DNA of 22,133 bases from Pseudomonadota bacterium (lineage in GTDB: Bacteria > Pseudomonadota > Gammaproteobacteria > PS1 > Pseudothioglobaceae): positions 1 to 22,133 of the forward strand of contig JAHZKM010000015.1 of the NCBI GenBank assembly GCA_022600395.1. Reading direction: 5' to 3'. The first letter of the stretch is position 1. Every line of letters begins with the position of its first letter. Below the pieces are notes generated by a model, which saw only the letters and a list, made by a program, of their open reading frames with translations, was not told the origin of the DNA and ran no database searches. Made by a program: the position numbers and the translations under genes. Below, one piece after another: positions 9,658 through 17,028 of the stretch.

Positions 9658-10265
9658 TGCCAATTAACGAAAGAATTCGCGGCTATTTGCCTGTAGTAAT
9701 TGACATTGAAACATCTGGATTTAATCATAAAACAGATGCTATGCTGGAAATATGTGCGGTGATCATTGGTATTGATAATGCGGGCAAGCTCTACCCAAAA
9801 GAGCCTGAGCATTTTCACATCGAGCCTTTTAAAGGAGCGAATCTTGAGCCTGCAGCACTTAAGTTTAATGGTATTGATGTTGACAACCCACTACGTGGTG
9901 CTATAGATGAGAAGTTGGCACTAAGTGCAATGTTTAAGGCCATACGCAACGAGATGAAAACAGAAAAGTGTACACGCTCAATTCTAATTGGACATAATGC
10001 TTTTTTTGATCTTGGATTTTTGTATGCAGCTAGTGAACGCTCAAAACTGAAAAATCCCTTTCATCAGTTTTCTACCATTGACACTGTTAGCTTATCAGCG
10101 TTGGCTTTCGGAGAGACTGTACTAGCTAAAGCTATTGCCAAAGCAGGTATCGAATTTGACAATGCACAAGCGCACTCTGCTTTATATGACACCATTAAAA
10201 CAGCTGAGCTATTTTGTCAGATTTTTAATGATTTTGAATTTCACTCACACCAAAAAACTGATTAA
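9657..10265 (+). CDS. rnt: Ribonuclease T
   Basis: RNase T is a dimeric DEDDh 3'-exonuclease that trims tRNA and other stable RNA 3' ends and performs tRNA end turnover. The 202-residue product has all five catalytic residues: Asp16 and Glu18 (VVIDIETSG), Asp118 (GHNAFFDLGF), His173 and Asp178 (AHSALYD). It also has the family-specific FHIEPFKGANLEPAALKFNGID stretch (about 58-79) and AFGETVLAKAIAKAGIEFD. Length is near the E. coli protein (215). It is translationally coupled to the preceding acetyltransferase by a one-base overlap. Its last 41 bases overlap the 3' end of pxpC on the other strand. Confidence 0.96.
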   Translation: MPINERIRGYLPVVIDIETSGFNHKTDAMLEICAVIIGIDNAGKLYPKEPEHFHIEPFKGANLEPAALKFNGIDVDNPLRGAIDEKLALSAMFKAIRNEMKTEKCTRSILIGHNAFFDLGFLYAASERSKLKNPFHQFSTIDTVSLSALAFGETVLAKAIAKAGIEFDNAQAHSALYDTIKTAELFCQIFNDFEFHSHQKTD

Positions 10266-11145
10266 ACGCTGCGCGCTCTTTCTGCGCTTGATCAATATCC
10301 ATTAGCTCAAATCTCACTTTTGCATTGGGTTGTTGTTGCGACAATATAGCTAGATCTAATGAAAATACTGTGCCAATTTTAGGATAGCCACCAATGCTTG
10401 GTGCATCTTTTAGTAAGATAATTGGCAGACCATCTGTGGCAATTTCAACACTACCATAGCTGATTCCCTCAGAAATCATTTTGTCTCTTTTAATAGCAAT
10501 AGGTGCACCATTTAGTCGACAACCAGAACGGTCATTGGCGTAACTAATAGTGTAACTCTGACCAAAAAATAACGCTTTTTGTGCATCGTTAAATTCTGAA
10601 TATTGATAGCTTGGCAATAGTCTTAATATAACTTTCTGATGATAATCAGGTATATATCTAGGCATCATCAAGCGCTCTAGATTTGAGTTTGATGGTGCAC
10701 ATGTGAGCGTCTCATCTTTAGTAATTGCTGTGCCAATATGCTCGCGCAAATTAACTGATTTAGAGCCAAATAGTGCTTGTGTTTGAAAACCACCTTGAAC
10801 AGCTAAATAGGCACGTATACCATGCTTAGGAACAGACCAGCTTAAACGATCTGTTGGCCAAATTTGCAAATTTCTCCAAATAGGGGCTGACTGATCGTTC
10901 ACTTTAAAATCAAGATCAGCGCCACAAACACAAATCACCATTTTATCGAGTGCTTCTAATATAACACCGCCAAACGTTATCTCCAGTGCGCTATCGTTAT
11001 AATGATTATCTAGAAGATGGTTTGCCCAAGCATAGGCTTGCTCATCCATTACTCCAGATTGGCTTAAGCCTTGCTGGGTATGCGTGAGTCGGCCATAATC
11101 TTGCACCGTAGTTAAAAAGCCTGGTTTAATTACTTTAAAACTCAT
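10225..11145 (-). CDS. pxpC: 5-oxoprolinase subunit C (KipA/PxpC family)
   Basis: PxpC works with PxpA and PxpB as the ATP-dependent 5-oxoprolinase that opens pyroglutamate to glutamate, removing a damage product of glutamine. The 306-residue protein shows the family opening FKVIKPGFLTTVQDYGR (residues 3-19), the following GVMDEQAYAWANHLL, ALEITFGG, the SGCRLNGAPI segment (about 209-218) and the C-terminal PSIGGYPKIGTV motif. Length is typical (E. coli about 310). It overlaps pxpB by four bases (ATGA), so it is the last gene of a pxpA-pxpB-pxpC operon. It converges with rnt with overlapping coding ends. Confidence 0.94.
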   Translation of the reverse strand: MSFKVIKPGFLTTVQDYGRLTHTQQGLSQSGVMDEQAYAWANHLLDNHYNDSALEITFGGVILEALDKMVICVCGADLDFKVNDQSAPIWRNLQIWPTDRLSWSVPKHGIRAYLAVQGGFQTQALFGSKSVNLREHIGTAITKDETLTCAPSNSNLERLMMPRYIPDYHQKVILRLLPSYQYSEFNDAQKALFFGQSYTISYANDRSGCRLNGAPIAIKRDKMISEGISYGSVEIATDGLPIILLKDAPSIGGYPKIGTVFSLDLAILSQQQPNAKVRFELMDIDQAQKERAAFNQFFGVSEIQNH

Positions 11146-11825
11146 ATTTGCCCGCCATAACGTATAAATTCATCACGCGTGATTGGATAAAATTCAACCT
11201 GATCACCGACTTCAAATTTATCTAAATTATCAGGATTTTTAAGCGATAAATCCACTATTGTTCTACCGATAATATTCCAACCGCCTGAAGAGTCTGTTGG
11301 ATACACAGCTGTTTGTTGATCGGCAATGCCAACACTACCTGCTGGAATTTTGATTCTTGGCGTTGCTAGGCGAGGCGCTTGAATTTGTTTATCCACTTCA
11401 CCTAAAAAAGCAAAAACCGGACTAAATCCTATGGCGTAAACTAAATAACTTTGAGAGCTATGAATATGGATAAATTCATCAAGCGTTAGCGCTTGCTCTA
11501 CCAGCAGTCTTTCCAAATCTAAGCCCACTTCAAACCCGTAATAAACAGGAATATGAATAATATTTGGAAACCGCTCTATTTCGGCTGGATCAAATCTCTC
11601 TAATAGGTCACTGATTTTAGACTTAAATACTTGGGCACTTGTTTTGTTCAAATCGTAACGCACTAAAAGAGAGGTGTAGGCAGGTGTTAGACTAACAACA
11701 AACTCTGAATACTTATTTTTTAGCTGATTTGAAAAATTTGCGATATTTTTGGGCAGGGCAGGGTCAATTTTATCGCCAAAATAGATAAGTAGTGAATTCT
11801 CCCCTGCAAGGATGATTTTATGCAT
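11142..11825 (-). CDS. pxpB: 5-oxoprolinase subunit B (KipI/PxpB family)
   Basis: PxpB is the KipI-like subunit of bacterial 5-oxoprolinase. The 227-residue product has the core signatures YAIGFSPVFAFLGEVD (about residues 130-145), TPRIKIPAGSVGIAD (about 155-169) and the YPTDSSGGWNIIGRT block (about 175-189), which correspond to the family GFxPGFxYLG, PAGSVGI and PGGW motifs. The family PGF is PVF here and the PGGW motif reads SGGW. The start codon lies inside the last codons of pxpA (8-bp overlap), and the end overlaps pxpC by four bases, so all three subunits are translationally coupled. Related KipI proteins in Bacillus regulate a sensor kinase, but the complete pxpABC set supports the oxoprolinase role. 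Confidence 0.94.
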   Translation of the reverse strand: MHKIILAGENSLLIYFGDKIDPALPKNIANFSNQLKNKYSEFVVSLTPAYTSLLVRYDLNKTSAQVFKSKISDLLERFDPAEIERFPNIIHIPVYYGFEVGLDLERLLVEQALTLDEFIHIHSSQSYLVYAIGFSPVFAFLGEVDKQIQAPRLATPRIKIPAGSVGIADQQTAVYPTDSSGGWNIIGRTIVDLSLKNPDNLDKFEVGDQVEFYPITRDEFIRYGGQI

Positions 11826-12498
11826 TTTTAATCTGCTTTAAGGCTTCTATAGAGGCAATATTGTCACTATGAAAGCAGATAGTATCAATTTTGAAGCTTT
11901 TTTCTAGCAAAAACTGATGATATTGGCTAACAATCTCTTTTGAGCGAGTTAAAACAGCTCCTTTTTCTGCTCGAGCAATCATCTGCATGCCTTGATAGCC
12001 ACGATCGGCAAATGCTTCGTGTAAAAACAGCCGATTTTCATTATTTTCAAAATTTTTTAAATAATGCTCATAGCCTGCTTGAACAACCAAAGGTAGATTT
12101 TGATCAATTTTGCTAATCACTTCACAAATCACCTCTAAAACATGAGGCTTGTGCATCATGTCATGATACAACGCACCATGTGGTTTAACATATTCAAGTC
12201 GGACATTCTGCTCAGTGCATAAAGACTGAAAATGGTTAATTTGCTGATAAAGTAAACTAAACAAAGCTTTAGGCGTTAATGTCTGACTAATTCGTCCAAA
12301 ATTTGGAATATCTGCATAACTAGGATGCACGCCAATCGCGACCTGATTTTTTTGAGCAAGTTGAAGCGTTTTTTGAATACTTTGATCGTCGCCTGCATGT
12401 CCGCCACAGGCAATATTAGCCATATCAATAAGTGGCATAATATCTGCATCAGGATTGGGGGCTAAACACTCGCCTAAATCGCAATTTATCATCAACAT
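11818..12498 (-). CDS. pxpA: 5-oxoprolinase subunit A (LamB/YcsF, PxpA family)
   Basis: PxpA is the LamB/YcsF-family subunit of the 5-oxoprolinase complex. The 226-residue protein has INCDLGE at the start (the family DLNADxGE site), NIACGGHAGDDQSI (about residues 28-41), VGIHPSY-like sequence IGVHPSYAD (about 55-63) and VKPHGALYHDM (about 104-114). It is slightly shorter than the E. coli protein (about 244). Two in-frame ATGs two codons apart (12498 and 12492) could start it. A TATAAT on the minus strand (12507-12512) lies only about nine bases before the first ATG, so the mRNA may have little or no leader. First gene of the operon. Confidence 0.95.
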   Translation of the reverse strand: MLMINCDLGECLAPNPDADIMPLIDMANIACGGHAGDDQSIQKTLQLAQKNQVAIGVHPSYADIPNFGRISQTLTPKALFSLLYQQINHFQSLCTEQNVRLEYVKPHGALYHDMMHKPHVLEVICEVISKIDQNLPLVVQAGYEHYLKNFENNENRLFLHEAFADRGYQGMQMIARAEKGAVLTRSKEIVSQYHQFLLEKSFKIDTICFHSDNIASIEALKQIKNA

Positions 12499-12742
12499 CA
12501 GTGCAAATTATAAAGCAATTAAATTTGTTTATTTTTAAGAATAAAACGTTTTATTTTTAGATAGAAACATCACCATCATAAAACAAAATCATAAAATAAA
12601 TATAGCAGAATTTATTGACTGCATTAACAGTTGACACAGCAACTTATTTATATAATGAATTAGGTATTATTTTAATCAAAAACGCAAAGTGGTTTGACAA
12701 GGGTAAAATTAAATAAATTTACCTACTTAATCCAATTACTCT
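12499..12742. promoter_or_regulatory. Divergent pxpA / dUTPase control region
   Basis: This 244-bp very AT-rich spacer lies between divergent genes. Seen directly: a perfect 16-bp palindrome AATAAAACGTTTTATT (12540-12555), and a minus-strand TATAAT next to pxpA. On the plus strand TTGACA (12631-12636) and TATAAT (12651-12656) are both consensus but separated by only 14 bp. A second TTGACA at 12694-12699 has TAAATT 14 bp later. A short inverted repeat GGTAAA/TTTACC (12702-12707, 12718-12723) lies near the dUTPase start. Which hexamers are used cannot be told from sequence. Confidence 0.45.
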
Positions 12743-13390
12743 ATGAATCAAATCAAACAAATGTTCGAACTTCAGCAGCAGCTTAACGATGCAACAAATG
12801 GCGAAATTTGGACTGAAGGCGCTACAAAAGAAGGACGTCAAATATCTTGGCTTCGTTGTATTTATATGGAGGCAGCTGAAGCGATCGATTCTTTCAATTG
12901 GAAGCATTGGAAAGATATAGAGGCCAAGCCTGATTTAGACAATGCCCGAGTTGAATTGGTGGATATTTGGCATTTTCTAATGTCTGAAGCGATTCATTAT
13001 GGTGATGCAGGGTTTGCTGAAATCTATAACGATATGCAACCTGAGCGAGAGACAGATCCTGAAAAGTTGGTAGAAATTTTAGAAAAAATTGTTGCTGTTT
13101 CAGCCAGTGCCAATGTCGATAAATCACAAAACTCCCTATATCAACTGTTTGCCTTGTTTTTTCAGGCCATTGCACATATAGAGATGGATGTACCAGAATT
13201 GTATAAGCGTTATCTGGTTAAAAACCAACTAAACACCTTTAGGCAAGACCACGGCTATAAAGATGGCTCTTATGTAAAAATGTGGGGTGGGGTTGAAGAC
13301 AATGTTGTGGCATTTAATCTGATGGATGAAAACCCCGAGCTTACGCCTGAAGAGCTTTATGAAAAATTAGAAACCGCCTATCCTGCTTAA
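12743..13390 (+). CDS. Dimeric (all-alpha, MazG-like) dUTP diphosphatase
   Basis: This 215-residue protein matches the type 2, dimeric dUTPase family (all-alpha NTP pyrophosphohydrolases) that hydrolyses dUTP to dUMP, limiting uracil in DNA and feeding dTMP synthesis. It has the paired metal-binding helices: Glu43 and Glu46 (YMEAAEAIDS) and Glu71 and Asp74 (RVELVDIWHF). Between them is the uracil/helix-capping stretch FNWKHWKD (residues 51-58), typical of the dimeric family. A late block with YLVKNQLNTFRQDHGYKDG (about 155-173) is also conserved. It is unrelated in fold to the usual trimeric Dut of gammaproteobacteria. It is divergent from pxpA; no Shine-Dalgarno sequence is visible before its ATG. 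Confidence 0.88.
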   Translation: MNQIKQMFELQQQLNDATNGEIWTEGATKEGRQISWLRCIYMEAAEAIDSFNWKHWKDIEAKPDLDNARVELVDIWHFLMSEAIHYGDAGFAEIYNDMQPERETDPEKLVEILEKIVAVSASANVDKSQNSLYQLFALFFQAIAHIEMDVPELYKRYLVKNQLNTFRQDHGYKDGSYVKMWGGVEDNVVAFNLMDENPELTPEELYEKLETAYPA

Positions 13391-13399
13391 TCTAGGCGG
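13374..13399 (+). terminator. Hairpin across the dUTPase stop codon (possible weak terminator)
   Basis: CCGCCTA (13374-13380) and TAGGCGG (13393-13399) form a perfect 7-bp stem with a 12-base loop holding the TAA stop. It is GC-rich for this genome, but only three T follow after a C, so it may be an attenuating or mRNA-stabilising hairpin and not a full terminator. Confidence 0.4.
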
Positions 13400-13480
13400 C
13401 TTTGAAATCAATATTACAATAGATAGAGGCTGATATTCACAAAAATTCTCGGCATAAAATCAGAAAAAAGGATATTATCA

Positions 13481-14524
13481 ATGTCATCAAATTTGAATGT
13501 AAAGCTTACTGAATATAGTCATGGACAAGGCTGTGGGTGCAAAATTTCACCCAAAGTTTTAGACACTATTTTAAAGTCATCTCTAACTGAAATTAATGAC
13601 CCAAATTTACTAGTTGGCAATGCTTCTCGTGATGATGCAGCTGTGTATGATTTAGGTAATGGTCAAGCGGTAATCAGTACTACAGACTTTTTTATGCCTA
13701 TTGTAGATGATCCTTTTACTTTCGGGCGTATCGCTGCAACTAATGCTATTAGTGATATTTATGCGATGGGTGGTGCACCACTAATGGCTATTGCGATTTT
13801 TGGCTGGCCAATTGATAAGTTAGCACCTGAAGTAGGTCAACAAGTAATTGAGGGCGGGCGTAGCGTTTGTGCGGCAGCCGGGATTTCTTTAGCAGGTGGA
13901 CATAGTATTGATGCACCAGAGCCTATTTTTGGTCTTGCAGTTACAGGTAAGGTTAGTATTAAACATTTAAAAGAAAACTCTAAGGCGCAAGTAGGTGACA
14001 AAATCTATTTAACTAAGCCTTTAGGTATCGGCATCCTAACCACAGCGCAAAAGCAAAAAAAAATTACCCAAGAAGATGAGACTAGAGCTATTGATACGAT
14101 GTGTAAGCTTAACGATATTGGCTCAAAACTGGCTAAAATTACTGGTGTTAATGCCATTACCGATGTGACTGGGTTTGGCTTGGGTGGTCACCTAATTGAA
14201 GTCTGTCAAGGTTCTAAAGTGTCTGCGGTTATTGATTATCAAAAAGTGCCTACATTGGCTAATATCCAGCATTATTTAGCTAACGGCTGTTCTCCAGGTG
14301 GCGCTCAAAGAAACTTTGATAGTTATGGACAACACCTAAGCCCAATGAGTACAGAGGTTCAATCTATTATTTGTGACCCTCAAACTAGTGGTGGATTGTT
14401 GATCATGGTCAGTGATAAGGCACAAGAAGAGTTTAATCAGTTGATGCTTTCAGCAGGGTTTTCATTAGATGCTATTGGTGAAATTATCGCACCTGAGAAA
14501 ACCACTGTTAAGATCAATGCCTAA
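13481..14524 (+). CDS. selD: Selenide, water dikinase (selenophosphate synthetase), cysteine form
   Basis: SelD makes selenophosphate from selenide and ATP, the selenium donor for selenocysteine and for 2-selenouridine in tRNA. The 347-residue product has the N-terminal active-site loop [13 protein letters not shown], with Cys18 and Lys21 equivalent to E. coli Cys17 and Lys20, so it is the Cys enzyme and not a selenoprotein. Also seen are the Mg-ATP binding segments [10 protein letters not shown] (about residues 49-58), [32 protein letters not shown] (from about 67), [11 protein letters not shown] and the C-terminal DPQTSGGLL. The ATG follows an AAAAGGA ribosome-binding site. Its end overlaps mnmH by eight bases; the neighbour shows that at least one use of selenophosphate is tRNA modification. 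Confidence 0.97.
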   Translation: MSSNLNVKLTEYSHGQGCGCKISPKVLDTILKSSLTEINDPNLLVGNASRDDAAVYDLGNGQAVISTTDFFMPIVDDPFTFGRIAATNAISDIYAMGGAPLMAIAIFGWPIDKLAPEVGQQVIEGGRSVCAAAGISLAGGHSIDAPEPIFGLAVTGKVSIKHLKENSKAQVGDKIYLTKPLGIGILTTAQKQKKITQEDETRAIDTMCKLNDIGSKLAKITGVNAITDVTGFGLGGHLIEVCQGSKVSAVIDYQKVPTLANIQHYLANGCSPGGAQRNFDSYGQHLSPMSTEVQSIICDPQTSGGLLIMVSDKAQEEFNQLMLSAGFSLDAIGEIIAPEKTTVKINA

Positions 14525-15620
14525 TAAAACCCTAACTCAAATTGAAGATTTTTATTCTTTAGTTGTTAACAACACCCCTATGTTTGACACGCGTGCGCCG
14601 ATTGAATTTGCACAAGGTGCATTTCCGCACACCCATAGCCTGCCTCTTATGAGTGACAAAGAGCGAGAGTTGGTTGGCACTTGCTATAAGAACAAGGGTC
14701 AAAACAAGGCTATTGAACTGGGGCATGAGTTAGTTCAAGGACAATCTAAAAAAGCCAAAATTGATGCCTGGATTGACTTTATGCAAAAACATCCTAATGG
14801 GGCACTATATTGCTTCCGGGGTGGTTTACGAAGTCAAATTACACAACAATGGATTTATGAAGCCTCAGGCATCGACTATCCGCGTCTAAAAGGTGGCTAT
14901 AAAGCATTGCGTCGGTATCTTATCGATGAAACTGAGCGAATTATGAATCAAATAACGCCAGTAGTTATTGGCGGACAAACAGGCTGCGGAAAAACTTTAT
15001 TACTTGAACGCATTCAACAAGCTATTGATCTAGAAGGCTTAGCTAATCACCGAGGTTCAGCGTTTGGTAATACAACCACCGCCCAACCCACTCAAATTGC
15101 TTTTGAAAATTCATTAGCCTCTGAACTTATTAAGCAGCAAAATTGCGCACACTTAATGTTTGAAGATGAGGGGGCGAACGTTGGTACTGTACATATTCCT
15201 GATTGCGTTAAAAACAAAACATCTCAAGCAGATTTAATTCTGCTTGATGCGACCACTGATGAACGAATTAAAGTTAGCATGGATGCTTATGTTGTCGATA
15301 TGCATCAAAACTTTATGGCTCAAGACTCACAAAACGGCTTTAATAATTTTGCCAATTACTGGCTAAGAAGTCTTGAAAAAATTCAAAAAAGACTAGGGCT
15401 TGAGCGTTATAAAATAATGAAAAGTCAAGTAGAGCTTGCGCTAAAAACCCATCAAAATACCAGCGCTTTTGACGGATTTTTGCCTATTGTTGAATCTCTT
15501 TTAGTCGATTATTACGACCCGATGTACAACTATCAAATTCAAAAAAAAATAGATCGGGTTGTCTTTAAAGGTAGTGATTCAGACGTAATTGAATATTTAA
15601 ACAGCTTATCAATTTCTTGA
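14517..15620 (+). CDS. mnmH: tRNA 2-selenouridine synthase
   Basis: MnmH (SelU, YbbB) converts 2-thiouridine at the wobble position of Lys, Glu and Gln tRNAs to 2-selenouridine through a geranylated intermediate. From the ATG at 14517 it has 367 residues: a rhodanese domain (about 8-125) with catalytic Cys99 in YCFRGGLRS, then a P-loop GTPase-like domain with GGQTGCGKT (152-160) and the conserved [10 protein letters not shown] and SFEN-like [10 protein letters not shown] blocks. The C-terminal [21 protein letters not shown] stretch is diagnostic. A longer in-frame reading from 14469 would overlap selD by 56 bases with unconserved residues; the 14517 start gives an 8-bp overlap (ATGCCTAA) and matches homologues better. 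Its last 12 bases overlap the yfaE end on the other strand. Confidence 0.95.
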   Translation: MPNKTLTQIEDFYSLVVNNTPMFDTRAPIEFAQGAFPHTHSLPLMSDKERELVGTCYKNKGQNKAIELGHELVQGQSKKAKIDAWIDFMQKHPNGALYCFRGGLRSQITQQWIYEASGIDYPRLKGGYKALRRYLIDETERIMNQITPVVIGGQTGCGKTLLLERIQQAIDLEGLANHRGSAFGNTTTAQPTQIAFENSLASELIKQQNCAHLMFEDEGANVGTVHIPDCVKNKTSQADLILLDATTDERIKVSMDAYVVDMHQNFMAQDSQNGFNNFANYWLRSLEKIQKRLGLERYKIMKSQVELALKTHQNTSAFDGFLPIVESLLVDYYDPMYNYQIQKKIDRVVFKGSDSDVIEYLNSLSIS

Positions 15621-15872
15621 GCCAATCTTAATATCCGTAATCGGCTTAGATTGGCAGGCTAAAATTTCCCCTTGAGACAAAGGAACTAAACAATCTTGGT
15701 GCAAAACATCGCCCTGTAGCAATAATAACACGCAAGAGCCGCAATGCCCTTGCCGACAAGAATGATTAAGCAATACGTTATGCTCTTCAAGCTCTGTTAG
15801 GATCGATTGCTCACCATACACATAAAGTGACTCGGTCTTACCATTGATATTATCAACATCAATTTTAAACAT
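15609..15872 (-). CDS. yfaE: YfaE-type 2Fe-2S ferredoxin for ribonucleotide reductase maintenance
   Basis: This 87-residue plant-type [2Fe-2S] ferredoxin has ligands Cys39, Cys44 and Cys47 (CRQGHCGSC) and Cys73 (ILACQSKP); Cys61 is additional. In E. coli YfaE supplies electrons to restore the diferric-tyrosyl radical cofactor of NrdB. The same position here, five bases downstream of nrdB on the same strand, supports the same role. Length and layout agree with the E. coli protein (84 residues). It is the last gene of the nrdA-nrdB-yfaE operon. It converges on mnmH with a 12-bp coding overlap and no room for a conventional terminator between them. Confidence 0.93.
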   Translation of the reverse strand: MFKIDVDNINGKTESLYVYGEQSILTELEEHNVLLNHSCRQGHCGSCVLLLLQGDVLHQDCLVPLSQGEILACQSKPITDIKIGSRN

Positions 15873-15877
15873 GGGTA

Positions 15878-17017
15878 TTAATCAAGCTTGAAATCACCAA
15901 AATCTGCATCACTATCATCAAGCGTATTATCAATAGCACTTACTAAATAAGAGGTAATTTCTGTTTCTTGTGGCGCTACCTGAACATTATCAGAATCAAG
16001 CCAATGATTAATCCATGGCAATGGGTTACTACGCTCTTCAAATAAAGGCTTAAGACCAATAGCATTCATGCGTATATTAGTAACATATTCCAAATATTGC
16101 TTTAAAATTTCAGCATTTAGACCAATCATTGAGCCATCTCTAAATAAATATTCAGCCCAGTTTTTTTCCTGCTCACAAGCTTCTTTAAACATATTAATCA
16201 CTTCGGATTCACATTCAGCAGCAATCGCTGTCATTTCAGGATCATCTTTACCATCTCGAATGAGATTAATCATGTGCTGAGTACCCGTTAGATGCAGCGC
16301 CTCATCGCGAGCAATCATCTTAATAATTTTGGCATTACCCTCCATCACCTTACGCTCTGCAAAAGCGAATGAACAAGCGAAAGAAACATAAAAACGCACT
16401 GCCTCTAAAATATTAACCGACATAATAGTTAAATATAGCTTACGTTTCAAGCATTTAAGATCAATGGTAGTTTTGTCGCCGTTTAAATCATGTGTGCCTT
16501 CGCCATGCAAAAGATATGCTTGCGAGCATTTAATCAGCTCATCATAATGCTTAGAGACACTCTCAGCACGCTCAATAATTTGCTCAGTTTTCATAATATC
16601 ATCAAATACAGCTCCGGGCTCATTAACAATAGCACGAATAATATGTGTATATGATCGTGAGTGGATTGTCTCAGAGAAGCTCCAAGTTTCAATCCAATTT
16701 TCTAATTCTGGCAAGGAAACAATAGGTAGAAAAGCAATATTAGGACTACGACCTTGTACAGAATCTAGCAAAATTTGATACTGGAGATTAGATAGAAAAA
16801 TGTGCTTTTCGTTAGGCAAAAGTTTGGCAAAATCCATTTTATCCTTAGAAACGTCAATCTCTTCAGGGCGCCAAAAAAAAGATAGTTGCTTTTCAGTCAA
16901 CTTTTCAAACATTTCAAATTTTTGCTTATCAAAGCGTGCCACATTAACCGCATCCCCAAAAAACATAGGCTGAGCCATGGTGTTGACAACTTTTTTACTA
17001 AAAATACTATAGGACAT
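15878..17017 (-). CDS. nrdB: Class Ia ribonucleotide reductase, beta (radical) subunit
   Basis: NrdB houses the diiron-tyrosyl radical cofactor of the aerobic enzyme that makes dNDPs. The 379-residue product aligns without gaps to E. coli NrdB over its first part, so the equivalents are clear. These are Asp85 (LLDSVQG), Glu116 and His119 ([11 protein letters not shown]), radical Tyr123 in the same motif, Glu in NILEAVRFY, and Glu/His in [10 protein letters not shown] (E. coli Asp84, Glu115, His118, Tyr122, Glu204, Glu238, His241). The C-terminal tail keeps the radical-transfer Tyr ([10 protein letters not shown]. coli Tyr356) and an acidic end that docks on NrdA. A strong AAAGGAG precedes the start, 11 bases after nrdA. 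Confidence 0.98.
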   Translation of the reverse strand: MSYSIFSKKVVNTMAQPMFFGDAVNVARFDKQKFEMFEKLTEKQLSFFWRPEEIDVSKDKMDFAKLLPNEKHIFLSNLQYQILLDSVQGRSPNIAFLPIVSLPELENWIETWSFSETIHSRSYTHIIRAIVNEPGAVFDDIMKTEQIIERAESVSKHYDELIKCSQAYLLHGEGTHDLNGDKTTIDLKCLKRKLYLTIMSVNILEAVRFYVSFACSFAFAERKVMEGNAKIIKMIARDEALHLTGTQHMINLIRDGKDDPEMTAIAAECESEVINMFKEACEQEKNWAEYLFRDGSMIGLNAEILKQYLEYVTNIRMNAIGLKPLFEERSNPLPWINHWLDSDNVQVAPQETEITSYLVSAIDNTLDDSDADFGDFKLD

Positions 17018-17028
17018 AATTAACTCCT

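Noticed and set aside
14469..14516. Sixteen-codon N-terminal extension of MnmH
   Set aside because: It overlaps selD by 56 bases, has no family resemblance, and the ATG at 14517 gives the usual short overlap and a family-like N-terminus.
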